From NCBI GenBank assembly GCA_944320975.1, contig CALUJM010000010.1, positions 16,906-80,905 of the forward strand: a stretch of 64,000 nucleotides of DNA, read 5' to 3'. Below, one piece after another: positions 1-9,242 of this stretch. Below the pieces are notes generated by a model. It was not told the origin of the DNA and did not search any database. It saw nothing but the letters and a program-made list of their open reading frames with translations. Both the position numbers and the translations under genes were made by a program. This DNA comes from an uncultured Atopobiaceae bacterium. Lineage in GTDB: Bacteria; Actinomycetota; Coriobacteriia; Coriobacteriales; Atopobiaceae. How positions within the stretch are numbered: position 1 is the stretch's first letter; each line of letters starts with the position of its first letter.

Positions 1-472
1 CGCGCTCGAGGACCTCCCGGACGCCGCGCTCAGCGTCGCGCGCGTCGTAGGGGGCGGCGAGCGCCTCGAGCTCCCAGGTGGACCGGTCGAGCCATGCCTC
101 CAGGGCGGGAAGCCTCCCGGGCACGTAGGCGGCTCGGGAGGGGGCGAGCGCGGGCGGGGTGGCGCGCCGCAGGCGCTCGAGTGCCTCCTCCGCCTCTATC
201 GGCTCGGTGAGGCGCAGGTCGAAGTACTCGCACGACGAGCTGGCGCCGACGGGCAGCGCCTGGGTGAACTGGATCCTCAGGCGCCTCGCGAACCCGTTTC
301 CGATGGAGAAGGGCAGGCGTGCGCGGCGGATGCAGCGCTCGACCGTGGCGATGAGGTCGAGGTGGCCGAGAAACGCGAGGCGGCTGTCCTTGACGTACTC
401 CACGCGCAGGCGCGGGAGCTCGGCCTTGACGGGCATGTCCTGCGGGCGCCCCTCGTAGGGCTGTCCGGTCAT
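1..472 (-). CDS. DUF2344 / TIGR03936 radical-SAM-linked protein (3' end beyond window)
   Basis: About 157 codons are visible; the C-terminus lies outside the window. The N-terminal half reads RLRVEYVKDSRLAFLGHLDL followed by ERCIRRARLPFSIGNGF, the 'F-x-x-H-L-D-L ... R-R-A-x-L-P' signature of the DUF2344 (TIGR03936) family. Members sit beside, or are fused to, the TIGR03960 radical SAM protein; the pair often lies near ribonuclease G and ribosomal protein genes. The ATG overlaps the stop of the upstream radical SAM gene as ATGA, so the two are translationally coupled. Substrate and reaction are not established for the family. Confidence 0.85.
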   Translation of the reverse strand, partial: MTGQPYEGRPQDMPVKAELPRLRVEYVKDSRLAFLGHLDLIATVERCIRRARLPFSIGNGFARRLRIQFTQALPVGASSSCEYFDLRLTEPIEAEEALERLRRATPPALAPSRAAYVPGRLPALEAWLDRSTWELEALAAPYDARDAERGVREVLER

Positions 473-2346
473 GAGCGCACCCCCTGGATCACGTTGCGGA
501 CGTGGAGCGCGGGGCAGACGCCGCAGCCCACGCAGCTCTCGCGCGTGCAGTCGGGCGTGGTGACGCCTTCGACGGCGCGGAGCCACTCGCGCTGGAGAAA
601 CCCCTTCGAGACCCCCGGGGACGTGTGGTCCCATGGCAGCGCGGCGGAGAGCGGGAACTCCTCGCAGGCGACATCGGCGAGGTCGAGCCCCAGCTCCTCG
701 GCGGCCCGGCACCAGAGGTCGAACCTGAACTCGCTGGTCCAGGCGTCGAACGAGCAGCCGAGCTCCCACGCGCGCCTCACGAGCGCGAAGCCGGCGCGGC
801 CCATCTTGGAGAGGGCTCCCTCGACGAGCGAGACGTCGGCGTCGTGGTAGGAGACGCGGATGGCGCGGTCGCGGATCTCCGAGAGGAGCAGCTGCTGGCG
901 CCGCCGCACCTCGTCGGGGTGGAGCTGGCCGGCCCATTGGAAGGCCGTGTAGGCCTTGGGCACGAGAACGGCCACGGAGATCGAGACGGAGACGCCGCTC
1001 TTGGGTCCGCGCCCCACGACCTCGCGCCCGATCTCGAGCACGCGCTCGGCCATCCGGGCGATGCCCACGACGTCCTCGTCGGTCTCGGTGGGGAGCCCCA
1101 TCATGAAGTAGAGCTTCATGCGGCGCCACCCGCCCTCGAAGGCGTTGCGGGCCGCCCGCTCGAGGTCCTCCTCGCTCACGTTCTTGTTGATGACGTCGCG
1201 TAGCCGCTGGCTGCCCGCCTCCGGGGCGAAGGTGAGCCCTCCCCGCTTGCCGCCCGCGACGGCGGCAGCCATCTCGACGCCGAAGGAGTCGAGGCGCTGG
1301 GAGGGTATCGAGACCCGGATGCCCTTGCCGTCGAGCGCCTCGTTCATGTCGTTGAGGATGCGCGCGCACTGCGAGTGGTCGGTCGTCGAGAGCGAGGTGA
1401 GCGAGATCTCGTTGTGCCCGCTCGCGAGCAGGCCCTCGACGGAGGCGGATACGACCTGCTCCGCGGGGCGCTCGCGGACCGGTCGGTAGGTCATGCCGGC
1501 CTGGCAGAAGCGGCACCCGCGGGCGCAGCCGCGAAGCACCTCCAGCGAGAGGCGGTCCTGGACGATGCCCATGTACGGGACGATCCGCTGGGCCACGGGA
1601 GGGGTGGCGGCGAAGTCGTTGACGCAGCGCTTGAGCACGACCTGCGGGACGTCCTCCCCCGCGCGCGGCACCGCGCGCCCCCAGCGCGTCGCGCCCTCGT
1701 CGACGCGCACCTCGTAGAGCGAGGGCACATAGGTCCCGGGGACGCGGGCGAGGCGGCGCAGCACCTCGGCGCGGGGCACGCCCTCGGCGCGGGCGTCGCG
1801 GATGCAGGCGCAGACTTCGACGATGGACTCCTCCCCGTCGCCGAGCAGCACGGCGTCGAAGACGTCGGCGAGCGGCTCGCAGTTCCAGGCGGACGGGCCG
1901 CCCGCGAGGATGATCGGGTCGTCCTCGTCGCGCTCCGCGCTCGTGAGCGCGATGCCGGCGAGGTCGAGCGCCTCGAGGACGTTGGTGGCGATCAGCTCGT
2001 GCGCGAGCGTGAAGCCGATCGCATCGAATGAGGCGAGCGGGGCCGCGCCCTCGAGCGAGAGCAGCGGGACGCCGCTTCCGCGCATGAGCTCGGCCATGTC
2101 CTTCCACGGGAGGTAGCACCGCTCGCAGCTCATGCCCTCCTGCTCGTTGACCTGGTTGTAGAGGATGGCGACGCCGAGGTTGGGCTGCCCGACCTCGTAC
2201 ACGTCGGCGTAGACCATGCACAGGTGGAACGGCCCCTCCTGGTCCTGGACGGAGCCCCATTCGTGGTCGAGGTAGCGGGCCGGATGCTCGACCTGCGGGA
2301 GCAGCGGCTCGAGGAGGTGGAACAGGTTCTCGCGCTTCGCCCTCAT
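469..2346 (-). CDS. TIGR03960-family B12-binding-like / radical SAM protein
   Basis: A 625-aa protein starting at MRAKRENLFH. A longer in-frame extension exists but runs back through the upstream CDS; this ATG overlaps that gene's TGA as ATGA. Residues about 40-240 resemble the B12-binding-like Rossmann region of the family (ILAGGPSAWNCEP, VLLGDGEESIVEV). The radical SAM core follows, with the CxxxCxxC cluster motif GCARGCRFC at 274-281 and MMGLPTETDEDV downstream. The C-terminus has a further Cys cluster (CTRESCVGCGVC) that could hold a second Fe-S cluster. It is paired with the DUF2344 protein, the usual arrangement. The exact reaction is unknown. Confidence 0.9.
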   Translation of the reverse strand: MRAKRENLFHLLEPLLPQVEHPARYLDHEWGSVQDQEGPFHLCMVYADVYEVGQPNLGVAILYNQVNEQEGMSCERCYLPWKDMAELMRGSGVPLLSLEGAAPLASFDAIGFTLAHELIATNVLEALDLAGIALTSAERDEDDPIILAGGPSAWNCEPLADVFDAVLLGDGEESIVEVCACIRDARAEGVPRAEVLRRLARVPGTYVPSLYEVRVDEGATRWGRAVPRAGEDVPQVVLKRCVNDFAATPPVAQRIVPYMGIVQDRLSLEVLRGCARGCRFCQAGMTYRPVRERPAEQVVSASVEGLLASGHNEISLTSLSTTDHSQCARILNDMNEALDGKGIRVSIPSQRLDSFGVEMAAAVAGGKRGGLTFAPEAGSQRLRDVINKNVSEEDLERAARNAFEGGWRRMKLYFMMGLPTETDEDVVGIARMAERVLEIGREVVGRGPKSGVSVSISVAVLVPKAYTAFQWAGQLHPDEVRRRQQLLLSEIRDRAIRVSYHDADVSLVEGALSKMGRAGFALVRRAWELGCSFDAWTSEFRFDLWCRAAEELGLDLADVACEEFPLSAALPWDHTSPGVSKGFLQREWLRAVEGVTTPDCTRESCVGCGVCPALHVRNVIQGVRS

Positions 2347-3278
2347 CGCACTCCCCCGCCCACCGTGACGTAGCCGTCCCCGTCCTGGGCGGGGCCGAGC
2401 TGGACGCGCCCCTCCGGGGCGGTCTTCTCCCGGGGAGCGCTCTCCGGCACGGAGGCAGCGGCGTCCTCCAGCTCGAGCCGCAGCCTCAGCGCGTTTCCGG
2501 TCGCCATCGTGCCGCCATATCCGACGCCGGCCTTGAGCAGGGCGCCGACGCCCGGGATCGTCCCGAGCAGGGCGCGCGCCACCCCGCGCCACGCGAGGCC
2601 GCCGGCAAGGACGGCGGCGAGCTCGGCGGCGCGGGCGGGCTCGATGTCGCGGCCGTAGGCCGCCGCGAGGTCGAGGGCGAGCTTCGCCTGGTTTGCGGTC
2701 ATCACCGGGAAGTCGGAGCCGGGTATGAGGGTCACGGCGCCCACGACGGCGTTCTCGAGGGCGCAGCGCGAGACGAGCGCGTCGGCCACGGCGCGCCGGC
2801 AGAAGGGAAATCCCGCGGCCAGGGCGAGGCGCTTGTCCGTCGCGGACGCGAGCCAGGCGGCGAGCTGGCCGGGGAGCGCCTCGGGGTCCGAGGACGCGAC
2901 GATGCCCACGAGGCCCTCGGCCTGGCCGGGAAGCTCGACGCGCGGCGCGTCGAGGGCGCCCTCGACGACCATCGCGACGCCCACGCCGGACCGCGCGTAG
3001 GCGGAGACGAGCGGCCGGCAGTCGCCCTCCCCCACGAGGACGAGCACGACGTCGGGAGCCTCGAGGCCCTCGACGGGCTCGTCGAGCCCCACGACCTCGA
3101 CCACGGCTCCGGACCGGACCGGGACGAGCGCGGACTTGACGGCGCGCGCGACGTCCGCGGGGCAGGCGGGGTCAACGTGGACCCTTACCACGATCCGCTC
3201 GTCTCGCCCCCTGAGCGAGCCGCGACCCGAGGACAGCACCTCGAGGATGCGACCCGCGGAACCCTTCTTTGATGCCAT
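2343..3278 (-). CDS. DUF697-like domain protein
   Basis: A 311-aa protein. Residues 30-145 look like an alternating alpha/beta fold (VVLVLVGEGD, VAMVVEGALD) reminiscent of a small GTPase but with no P-loop. Residues about 150-270 hold a DUF697-like module: PGSDFPVMTANQAKLALDLA, then the small-residue hydrophobic stretch GTIPGVGALLKAGVGYGG. DUF697 usually follows Era-like GTPase domains and is membrane-associated. Here the GTPase part seems degenerate, so it may act as a membrane anchor or scaffold. It overlaps the radical SAM gene by ATGA and follows rodA after 54 bp, which makes co-transcription with the shape genes likely. The function is not recognised. Confidence 0.7.
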   Translation of the reverse strand: MASKKGSAGRILEVLSSGRGSLRGRDERIVVRVHVDPACPADVARAVKSALVPVRSGAVVEVVGLDEPVEGLEAPDVVLVLVGEGDCRPLVSAYARSGVGVAMVVEGALDAPRVELPGQAEGLVGIVASSDPEALPGQLAAWLASATDKRLALAAGFPFCRRAVADALVSRCALENAVVGAVTLIPGSDFPVMTANQAKLALDLAAAYGRDIEPARAAELAAVLAGGLAWRGVARALLGTIPGVGALLKAGVGYGGTMATGNALRLRLELEDAAASVPESAPREKTAPEGRVQLGPAQDGDGYVTVGGGVR

Positions 3279-3332
3279 AGCCGACCTCCACTCAGGCGCG
3301 GCGAGCCGCGCGAAGACGCAAGACAGGGCCGC

Positions 3333-4547
3333 CTAGGCGACCTTCTGACGGTGGTGCCACACGGACTGTACCACGCCCACGGCGGCGAGCTGCGTGACCA
3401 TGGAGGACGAGCCGTAGGTCATGAAGGGCAGCGGGATGCCGGTGATGGGCATGATTCCGATGCACATCCCCACGCTCTCGAGGACCTGGAAGGTCCACAG
3501 CGCCGCGCAGCCAACGAGCAGGAGCTTCGAGAACGGGGACTCGACCTTCATGGCCAGGACGATCGTGGCGATGATCATCCACGCGTACAGGGCGAGAAGG
3601 ACGATGGAGCCGAGAAACCCGAACTGCTCGGCGAACGTCGCGAAGATGAAGTCCGTCTCCGCCTCGGGGAGGAAGCCCGAGAGCGCCTGCGAGGCGTTGC
3701 CGAAGCCCTTGCCCAAAAAGCCGCCCGATCCGATGGCGATCATGGCCTGCTGGAGGTTGTAGCCGTCCTCGCTCGCCGTGCCGTCGGGGTCGAGGAAGAC
3801 GGTGAGGCGCGACAGCTGGTAGTCCTGGAGGATGTGGGGGATGCCGTCGATCTGCGACGTGATGACGACGAGCGCCGCCGCGCCGACGATGAGGGCGATC
3901 GTCGCGAGGATCCAGCCGCGCGGAGCGCCGCTGCAGATGATGATCGTGGCGCCGGTGAAGAAGATCATGAGGCCGGTGCCCAGGTCGGTGACCATGATCA
4001 AGATGAGGGGCACGAGAAGGGTCCCGCAGAGCCGCGCGTAGTCCCGGAAGGTCTCGATCTTACCGTTGTACTGGGCGCCCGCGGTCGCCATCAGGGCGAT
4101 GACGACGAGCTTTCCGGGCTCGGAGGGCTGGAACCTCAGGGGGCCGATCCTCACCCAGCCCAGGCCGCCGAGGCCGCCCTCGACTCCGAGGCCGGGAACG
4201 AGCGGGAGCACCATCAGGACGCACGCGAAGACGAACAGCGCGGTCGTGAGGTTGGAGAGGTTGCGGCAGTCGTAGCGCCAGACCACGATGGCGGCGCCGA
4301 TGCCGAGCGCCATGCCGGCGAGGTGGTTCGTGAAGCTCACGGTGTCGATCGCGAGCGAGCACGACCACATGTTGATGACGCTCAGGATGAGGATGAGCAG
4401 CGTCGGGATGAGCTGCGTGAGGTAGATCCCCTCGAGCGGGCCGCGCCTCCCCTTCCCGGCATGGGACGGGGAGGCCCCGGCGATGCGCTGGGCGAGCGCG
4501 GAGAACGGGCCCTTGGCCGTGCCCGGTCCGGTAATCTCTTGAGCCAT
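3333..4547 (-). CDS. rodA: RodA, SEDS peptidoglycan glycosyltransferase
   Basis: A 404-aa SEDS protein with about ten membrane segments. The start is the ATG of MAQEITGPGT, 8 bp after the PBP2 stop. The SEDS signature is clear: GWVRIGPLRFQPSEPGKLVV in the middle and GIPLPFMTYGSSSM near the C-terminus. RodA polymerises lipid II glycan strands in the elongasome together with its class B PBP, encoded immediately upstream. The order mreB-mreC-mreD-mrdA-rodA is the classic elongasome cluster. The usual C-terminal 'YGGSS' reads YGSSS here, a small departure. Confidence 0.96.
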   Translation of the reverse strand: MAQEITGPGTAKGPFSALAQRIAGASPSHAGKGRRGPLEGIYLTQLIPTLLILILSVINMWSCSLAIDTVSFTNHLAGMALGIGAAIVVWRYDCRNLSNLTTALFVFACVLMVLPLVPGLGVEGGLGGLGWVRIGPLRFQPSEPGKLVVIALMATAGAQYNGKIETFRDYARLCGTLLVPLILIMVTDLGTGLMIFFTGATIIICSGAPRGWILATIALIVGAAALVVITSQIDGIPHILQDYQLSRLTVFLDPDGTASEDGYNLQQAMIAIGSGGFLGKGFGNASQALSGFLPEAETDFIFATFAEQFGFLGSIVLLALYAWMIIATIVLAMKVESPFSKLLLVGCAALWTFQVLESVGMCIGIMPITGIPLPFMTYGSSSMVTQLAAVGVVQSVWHHRQKVA

Positions 4548-4555
4548 GAGCCCCC

Positions 4556-6601
4556 CTAGTCGATGTTGGTCGCGACGCCGGTCGCGGTGTCGGGCTGGCC
4601 GTAGATGGCGCCGAAGACGTCCCTGACCACGAGCAGCGAGGACGATCCGCCGGCGTTGACGCCGTCCATGTTGGCGACGACCACGTAGCGCGGCGTCTCC
4701 CCGTCGCCTGCCGGGCCGTAGGCGCCGAACCAGCCGATGGCCCGGTCGACGCTGATCTGCTCGCCGGTGCCCGTCTTTCCGCGGACGGTGACGTCGAGGT
4801 TGGTCCAGTGGACGGTCTGGAGGGGGTCCTCCTCGTAGACGACGCCCCACATGCCGCGCGCGACCAGGTCTCGGAAGGACTGGTCCTCCTCGACGTCCCT
4901 GATCTGCTCGGTCTTGTACTCGGTGACGAAGCCGTCGCCCACGCGGGAGCGGACGCCGCGCATGACGTGGGGGCGGTAGACGGGCCCCTCGTTGGCGAGG
5001 CTGCAGTAGGCGCACGCCATCTGGATGCAGGTCACGAGCAGGTCGCCCTGGCCGATGGCGAGGTTGCAGTTCTCGCCGCCCTGCCAGGTCGCGTCCTCGT
5101 CGGAGTACCCGAGGTTCTTGAAGTACTCCCACTTCCAAGCTGCGTCAGGGACGCGTCCGACCTCCTCGCCGGGCAGGTCGATCCCTGTCGCCGAGCCGAG
5201 CCCGTAGCGCCTGAAGGTCTCCTGCATGCCCTCGGAGTTCTGGTTGTAGAAGCCCTTGCCGATCTCATAGAACATGACGTCGCACGAGAAGGTGATGCCC
5301 GATACGATGTCGACGCCGCCGTGCGTGCTCCAGCAGCCCATGCCGTCCGGGTCGTCGGAGCGGCCGGACCAAGACCACCATCCCGAGCAGTTCCAGCTGC
5401 TGTCGGCGTTGATGATCCCGTAGTCGAGCGCCGCCAGCGTGGTGAGCGGCTTGATGATCGAGCCGGAGGGGTACTGGCCCGCGATGGCGCGGTTGAGCAT
5501 CGGGTAATGGGCGTCCTCATCCTGCAGGGCGTCCCAGTCGGCGGTCGAGATGCCGCCCACGAACGAGCTCGGCGTGAACGTGGGGTAGCTCGCCATTGCG
5601 ATGACCTCACCGTTGGTGCAGTCGAGCGCGACGACGGAGGCGCCCACGGCGGCCTTGCCGATGTCGCGCTGCTGCTTGATGACCTTCTCGAGGGACTCCT
5701 CGGCGGCTCGCTGCACGTCGATGTCGAGGGTGAGGACGAGGTCGGAGCCGCTCTGGGGCTCGAATCCGGAGGACTGCCGCCCCGTGACGTTGCCGTGCGC
5801 GTCCACGTAGACCACCTGCTCGCCCCGGACGCCCTGGAGCACGCTCTCGTAGCGCTTCTCCACGCCGGTCTGCCCGACGATGTCGCCCGAGCGGTAGATG
5901 ATCTGGCCGTCCTCGGCGTTCTCGCTCTCCTCGAGCTGCTCCTGGGTCACGGTGCCGGTGTAGCCCACGACGTGGGCGGCGAGAGATCCATGGGGGTAGG
6001 AGCGCTGGGCGCGCGTCTCGACGCTCACGCCCGGGAAGACCTCTGGGTGCTCGCCGATGTAGGCGACGACGCGGCGCGAGACGTCAACGGACACGGTCCT
6101 CAGGCTCTGATAGCCCTGGGTCGTGTCCTGGAGCTTTCTCCTCACGGCCTGGGGCGGCATGCCGATGAGGTTGGCGAGCAGCGTGACCTCTACCTCGTCG
6201 TCGAGGACGTCGGAGATGGCGGTCACCACGAAGCTGCTGCGGTTGGTGACGATCTCGTTGCCGTGCCGGTCCAGGATGCGCCCGCGGGGGGCCTGGGTGT
6301 AGACGGTGCTCGTGCGGTTGGACTCGGCCTGCTCGGAGTACTCGTCCGTGGAGACGAGCTGCATCGTCCAGAGACGCGCGACGAGCACCGAGAAGATGCC
6401 GCCCACCGCCACGGCGAAGCCGACGAGCCTCGAGGAGAGGGTCTTCTCGGTCGACGAGTCGGAGCCGCCGGATGCGCGGGGGGAGGCGCCGCCGATGTCC
6501 ATGGTGAAGGCGGCCTCGGACCGGCCGAAGACTATGAAGACGACGATCAGCGCGACGGCGAGCACCGCGCAGACTATGACGATGATCAGGGAGAGGTCCA
6601 T
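4556..6601 (-). CDS. mrdA: Penicillin-binding protein 2 (class B transpeptidase)
   Basis: A 681-aa class B PBP, the peptidoglycan transpeptidase partner of RodA. Catalytic motifs are all present: S381-I-I-K384 (YPSGSIIKP), S439-C-D441 in the SxN/SxD position, and K609-T-G (RGKTGTGEQ). The dimerisation region begins about residue 100 (APRGRILDRHGNEIV). Two hydrophobic segments precede it, about 5-25 and 59-78; most PBP2 proteins have one. The linker between them (about 26-58) is Ser/Gly/Glu-rich. The stop lies 8 bp before rodA and the start 9 bp after mreD. Confidence 0.95.
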   Translation of the reverse strand: MDLSLIIVIVCAVLAVALIVVFIVFGRSEAAFTMDIGGASPRASGGSDSSTEKTLSSRLVGFAVAVGGIFSVLVARLWTMQLVSTDEYSEQAESNRTSTVYTQAPRGRILDRHGNEIVTNRSSFVVTAISDVLDDEVEVTLLANLIGMPPQAVRRKLQDTTQGYQSLRTVSVDVSRRVVAYIGEHPEVFPGVSVETRAQRSYPHGSLAAHVVGYTGTVTQEQLEESENAEDGQIIYRSGDIVGQTGVEKRYESVLQGVRGEQVVYVDAHGNVTGRQSSGFEPQSGSDLVLTLDIDVQRAAEESLEKVIKQQRDIGKAAVGASVVALDCTNGEVIAMASYPTFTPSSFVGGISTADWDALQDEDAHYPMLNRAIAGQYPSGSIIKPLTTLAALDYGIINADSSWNCSGWWSWSGRSDDPDGMGCWSTHGGVDIVSGITFSCDVMFYEIGKGFYNQNSEGMQETFRRYGLGSATGIDLPGEEVGRVPDAAWKWEYFKNLGYSDEDATWQGGENCNLAIGQGDLLVTCIQMACAYCSLANEGPVYRPHVMRGVRSRVGDGFVTEYKTEQIRDVEEDQSFRDLVARGMWGVVYEEDPLQTVHWTNLDVTVRGKTGTGEQISVDRAIGWFGAYGPAGDGETPRYVVVANMDGVNAGGSSSLLVVRDVFGAIYGQPDTATGVATNID

Positions 6602-6610
6602 CTCGCCACC

Positions 6611-7189
6611 CTAGAGGCCGCGCCTGCCGAAGCGCGCGGCGGAGCGGCCGATTCCGCCCCGACCGATCGTCCCGGCGCCGCCGATTCCCGCACCCGCCGC
6701 CCGCACGCGAGAGTAGTAGTAGGCGAAGGGGACGAAGAAGACGATGGTGAGCACGGCCGTGGGAAGCGCCCTGAAGATGATCGCGTCGAGAATCGAGTTC
6801 GTCTGCCCAACAAGGAGCATGGCGAGGTGGAAGACGAGCGAGACGCCGAGGGAGGCGGCGGAGAAAAGCGCCATCGTGGTGCCGAGGTCCCCGGCCATGC
6901 GGTTGCGCTGCTCGAGGCCGAGTGCGAAGGAGGAGACGGAGAGGCAAAACGCCATGAGCCCGAGCGGCGCCGTGGAGGAGAGGTCGAAGACCAGCCCGGC
7001 GAGAAAGCCGGCGACGACGCCGCGCGTCCCGCCCGACTGCAGGGCGACGCACGCCGAGAAGATCAGGGCGAAGTTGGCGCGCCCGTTGCCGAGCCCGAGG
7101 TTGGGCGCCAGCGCGAGCTGGAGCACCAGGCAGACGACGGCCAGCACGACCGTCCCGCGCATGTCCCTGTTCCTGTCTGCGACCTGCAT
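6611..7189 (-). CDS. mreD: MreD, rod-shape membrane protein
   Basis: A 192-aa integral membrane protein with five or six hydrophobic segments and an MreD-type core (GFLAGLVFDLSSTAPLGLMA). It links MreC and MreB to the PBP2-RodA complex. The C-terminal 25 residues are Gly/Arg-rich (GIGGAGTIGRGGIGRSAARF), a low-complexity tail beyond the family core. It sits 12 bp after mreC and 9 bp before mrdA. The assignment relies partly on gene order, because MreD proteins diverge strongly. Confidence 0.9.
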   Translation of the reverse strand: MQVADRNRDMRGTVVLAVVCLVLQLALAPNLGLGNGRANFALIFSACVALQSGGTRGVVAGFLAGLVFDLSSTAPLGLMAFCLSVSSFALGLEQRNRMAGDLGTTMALFSAASLGVSLVFHLAMLLVGQTNSILDAIIFRALPTAVLTIVFFVPFAYYYSRVRAAGAGIGGAGTIGRGGIGRSAARFGRRGL

Positions 7190-7201
7190 GCCTGCCCTCC
7201 C

Positions 7202-8188
7202 CTACTCGCTCGTCTCGGTGTCCTGAGCCTGCTCGCCGGAATCCGTCCCCTCTTCATCGGCGGCATCGTCACCCTGCTGGTCCTGGGCGTCGGCCGCGGC
7301 GATGTCGTCGGCCGTCGCCTGCTGGCCCTCGGTGAGCGAGGTGATGACCAGCACCTCCTCGTAGCTCTCCGCATGGGAGTAGGGCTCGACGACGATGTCG
7401 AGCTCGAGGGCGCCGGGGGAGCTCTCGACGCTCGTCACCTCGCCGAGGGGCAGCCCCTTGGGGAACACGCCGCCCAGACCGCTGGTGACCACCACGTCGC
7501 CGACGCTCACCTGCTGGTCGGTGCCAACGAGCGTGAGCTTGAGCTGGCCGGTGACCGAGCCGTTGAGCATGCCCTGCACGCGGCTCGACTGGATCATGGC
7601 GGAGATGGAGGAGTTCTCGTCGGTGAGCAGGCGCACCCGCGAGGAGGCGGAGGCGCTCTCCACGACCTGGCCGACGACGCCGCTCGCGGCGGTGACGGGC
7701 ATGCCGGCGTTGACGCCCGAGGACGTGCCCTTGTCGATGGAGACGGTCGTGCTCCAGGAGTCGGAGGAGCCGGAGATGATGCGGGCCGCCGTGGACTGCA
7801 GGTCGTAGGCGTCGCGGAGGTCGAGCAGCCCCTGGAGGCGCTCGGCGGTCTGCGCCGCCTCCTCGAGCTCGACGTTGCGGGCGCGGAGCTGGTCGTTTTC
7901 CGCCTGCAGCTCGGAGAGCGTCGCCTGGTCGGCGGTGAGGTTCACCACGACGTTGCCCAGGCCGCGGAAGGGGCTCGCGACGGTGTCCCCGAGGTAGCGG
8001 ATGGGCGTCGTGACGGTCTGGAAGGCGCTTCGCGCGGCGGCGAGCGGGCCCTCGTCCCCCATGCGGCTGCTGGCGGTGAACAGGGCGAGGGAGACCACGA
8101 CGCATGCGATCAGCGCCCGGCCGCCCGTGGACTGTCTGCTGTTAGAGAGCGCCGACCTCGGCTGTCGGCCCGAAGACGAGAGGGGCAT
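7202..8188 (-). CDS. mreC: MreC, rod-shape periplasmic scaffold
   Basis: A 328-aa protein starting at MPLSSSGRQP, 5 bp after the mreB stop; a longer reading frame runs back through mreB and is rejected. One N-terminal TM segment (about 24-42) is followed by a coiled coil (about 85-125, ELQAENDQLRARNVELEE) and the beta-rich MreC domain (VVTSGLGGVFPKGLPLGEV). A long acidic Gln/Asp/Glu tail (ADAQDQQGDDAADEEGTD) ends the protein. MreC organises PBP2 and RodA outside the membrane. Confidence 0.95.
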   Translation of the reverse strand: MPLSSSGRQPRSALSNSRQSTGGRALIACVVVSLALFTASSRMGDEGPLAAARSAFQTVTTPIRYLGDTVASPFRGLGNVVVNLTADQATLSELQAENDQLRARNVELEEAAQTAERLQGLLDLRDAYDLQSTAARIISGSSDSWSTTVSIDKGTSSGVNAGMPVTAASGVVGQVVESASASSRVRLLTDENSSISAMIQSSRVQGMLNGSVTGQLKLTLVGTDQQVSVGDVVVTSGLGGVFPKGLPLGEVTSVESSPGALELDIVVEPYSHAESYEEVLVITSLTEGQQATADDIAAADAQDQQGDDAADEEGTDSGEQAQDTETSE

Positions 8189-8193
8189 GGGCC

Positions 8194-9234
8194 CTAGTTC
8201 GCCGTCTGGACGAAGCCGCCGGAGAGGGCGTTGGCCTCGAGGACCTTGGCGCAGCCGTTGACCACGTTCTCGAGCGCGGTGGGGCTCACGTTGACCGGAA
8301 CGCCGGTCTCCTCGCGCAGGCGCTGGTCGAGGCCGCGGAGCAGCCCGCCGCCGCCGGTGAGCAGGATGCCGTAGTACATGAGGTCGGAGGCGAGGTCGGG
8401 CGGCGTGACGTCGAGGGCGTCCTTGACGGCCTTGGTGACCTCGTCGAGCGGGCGATCGAGCGCCCGGCGGATCTCCTCGCTCTCGATGCGAACGGACTTG
8501 GGCAGTCCGCTCATCACGTCGCGGCCGTTGACCTCGACGTCGAGCTCCTCGGCGAGCGGCGCCGCGGAGCCGACCTTGATCTTGATGTCCTCGGCGGTGC
8601 GCTCGCCGATGGAGAGGTTGTAGGCGTCGCGCACGTGCTGCAGGATCGTCTGGTCGAACTCGTCGCCGGCGGTCCTGATGGACTGGGAGACGACGATGCC
8701 GCCCATGGAGATGACGGCCACCTCGGTGGTGCCGCCGCCGATGTCGACGACCATCGAGCCCGTGGGGTCCTCGATGGGCAGGTCGGCGCCGATGGCGGCG
8801 GCCATGGGCTCCTCGATGAGGTAGGCCTGGCGGGCGCCGGCCGAGATCGTGGCCTCGAAGACGGCGCGCTTCTCGACGGAGGTCACGCCCGAGGGCACGC
8901 AGACGACGACGCGGGGGCGCGGGGTCCACGGGTAGTGGTGCCCGCGCGCCTTCTCGATGAAGTAGCGGAGCATGACCTCGGTGACGTCGAAGTCCGCGAT
9001 GACGCCGTCCTTGAGGGGGCGCTCCGCGATGATCGAGCCGGGCGTGCGGCCGATCATGCGCTTCGCGTCGGCGCCGACCGCCAGGACGCGGCTCTCGCTC
9101 TTGTCGATGGCCACGACCGAGGGCTCGTTGATGACGATGCCCTGGCCGCGGACGGCAACGAGCGTGTTGGCGGTGCCGAGGTCGATGGCGAGGTCGCCGC
9201 CGTACTCGCCGAACAGAGAATCAAAAAGTGACAT
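8194..9234 (-). CDS. mreB: MreB, actin-like shape determinant
   Basis: A 346-aa actin-fold ATPase, the normal MreB length. Phosphate-binding motifs are present: IDLGTANTLV near the N-terminus, VVDIGGGTTEVAVISMGG in the middle and LTGGGGLLRGLDQRL near the C-terminus. MreB polymerises on the inner membrane face and positions the elongation machinery. It lies 8 bp after the TPR gene and 5 bp before mreC. Confidence 0.97.
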   Translation of the reverse strand: MSLFDSLFGEYGGDLAIDLGTANTLVAVRGQGIVINEPSVVAIDKSESRVLAVGADAKRMIGRTPGSIIAERPLKDGVIADFDVTEVMLRYFIEKARGHHYPWTPRPRVVVCVPSGVTSVEKRAVFEATISAGARQAYLIEEPMAAAIGADLPIEDPTGSMVVDIGGGTTEVAVISMGGIVVSQSIRTAGDEFDQTILQHVRDAYNLSIGERTAEDIKIKVGSAAPLAEELDVEVNGRDVMSGLPKSVRIESEEIRRALDRPLDEVTKAVKDALDVTPPDLASDLMYYGILLTGGGGLLRGLDQRLREETGVPVNVSPTALENVVNGCAKVLEANALSGGFVQTAN

Positions 9235-9242
9235 GTGTCGCC

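Noticed and set aside
4808..8197. A 1129-codon open frame on the plus strand opposite PBP2, mreD and mreC
   Set aside because: It is antisense to well-supported genes and reads as low-complexity Ala/Gly/Asp/Arg-rich sequence, the usual by-product of extreme third-position GC. The same holds for long antisense frames at 9228-12812, 12521-14992, 19301-21481 and 24306-25871.
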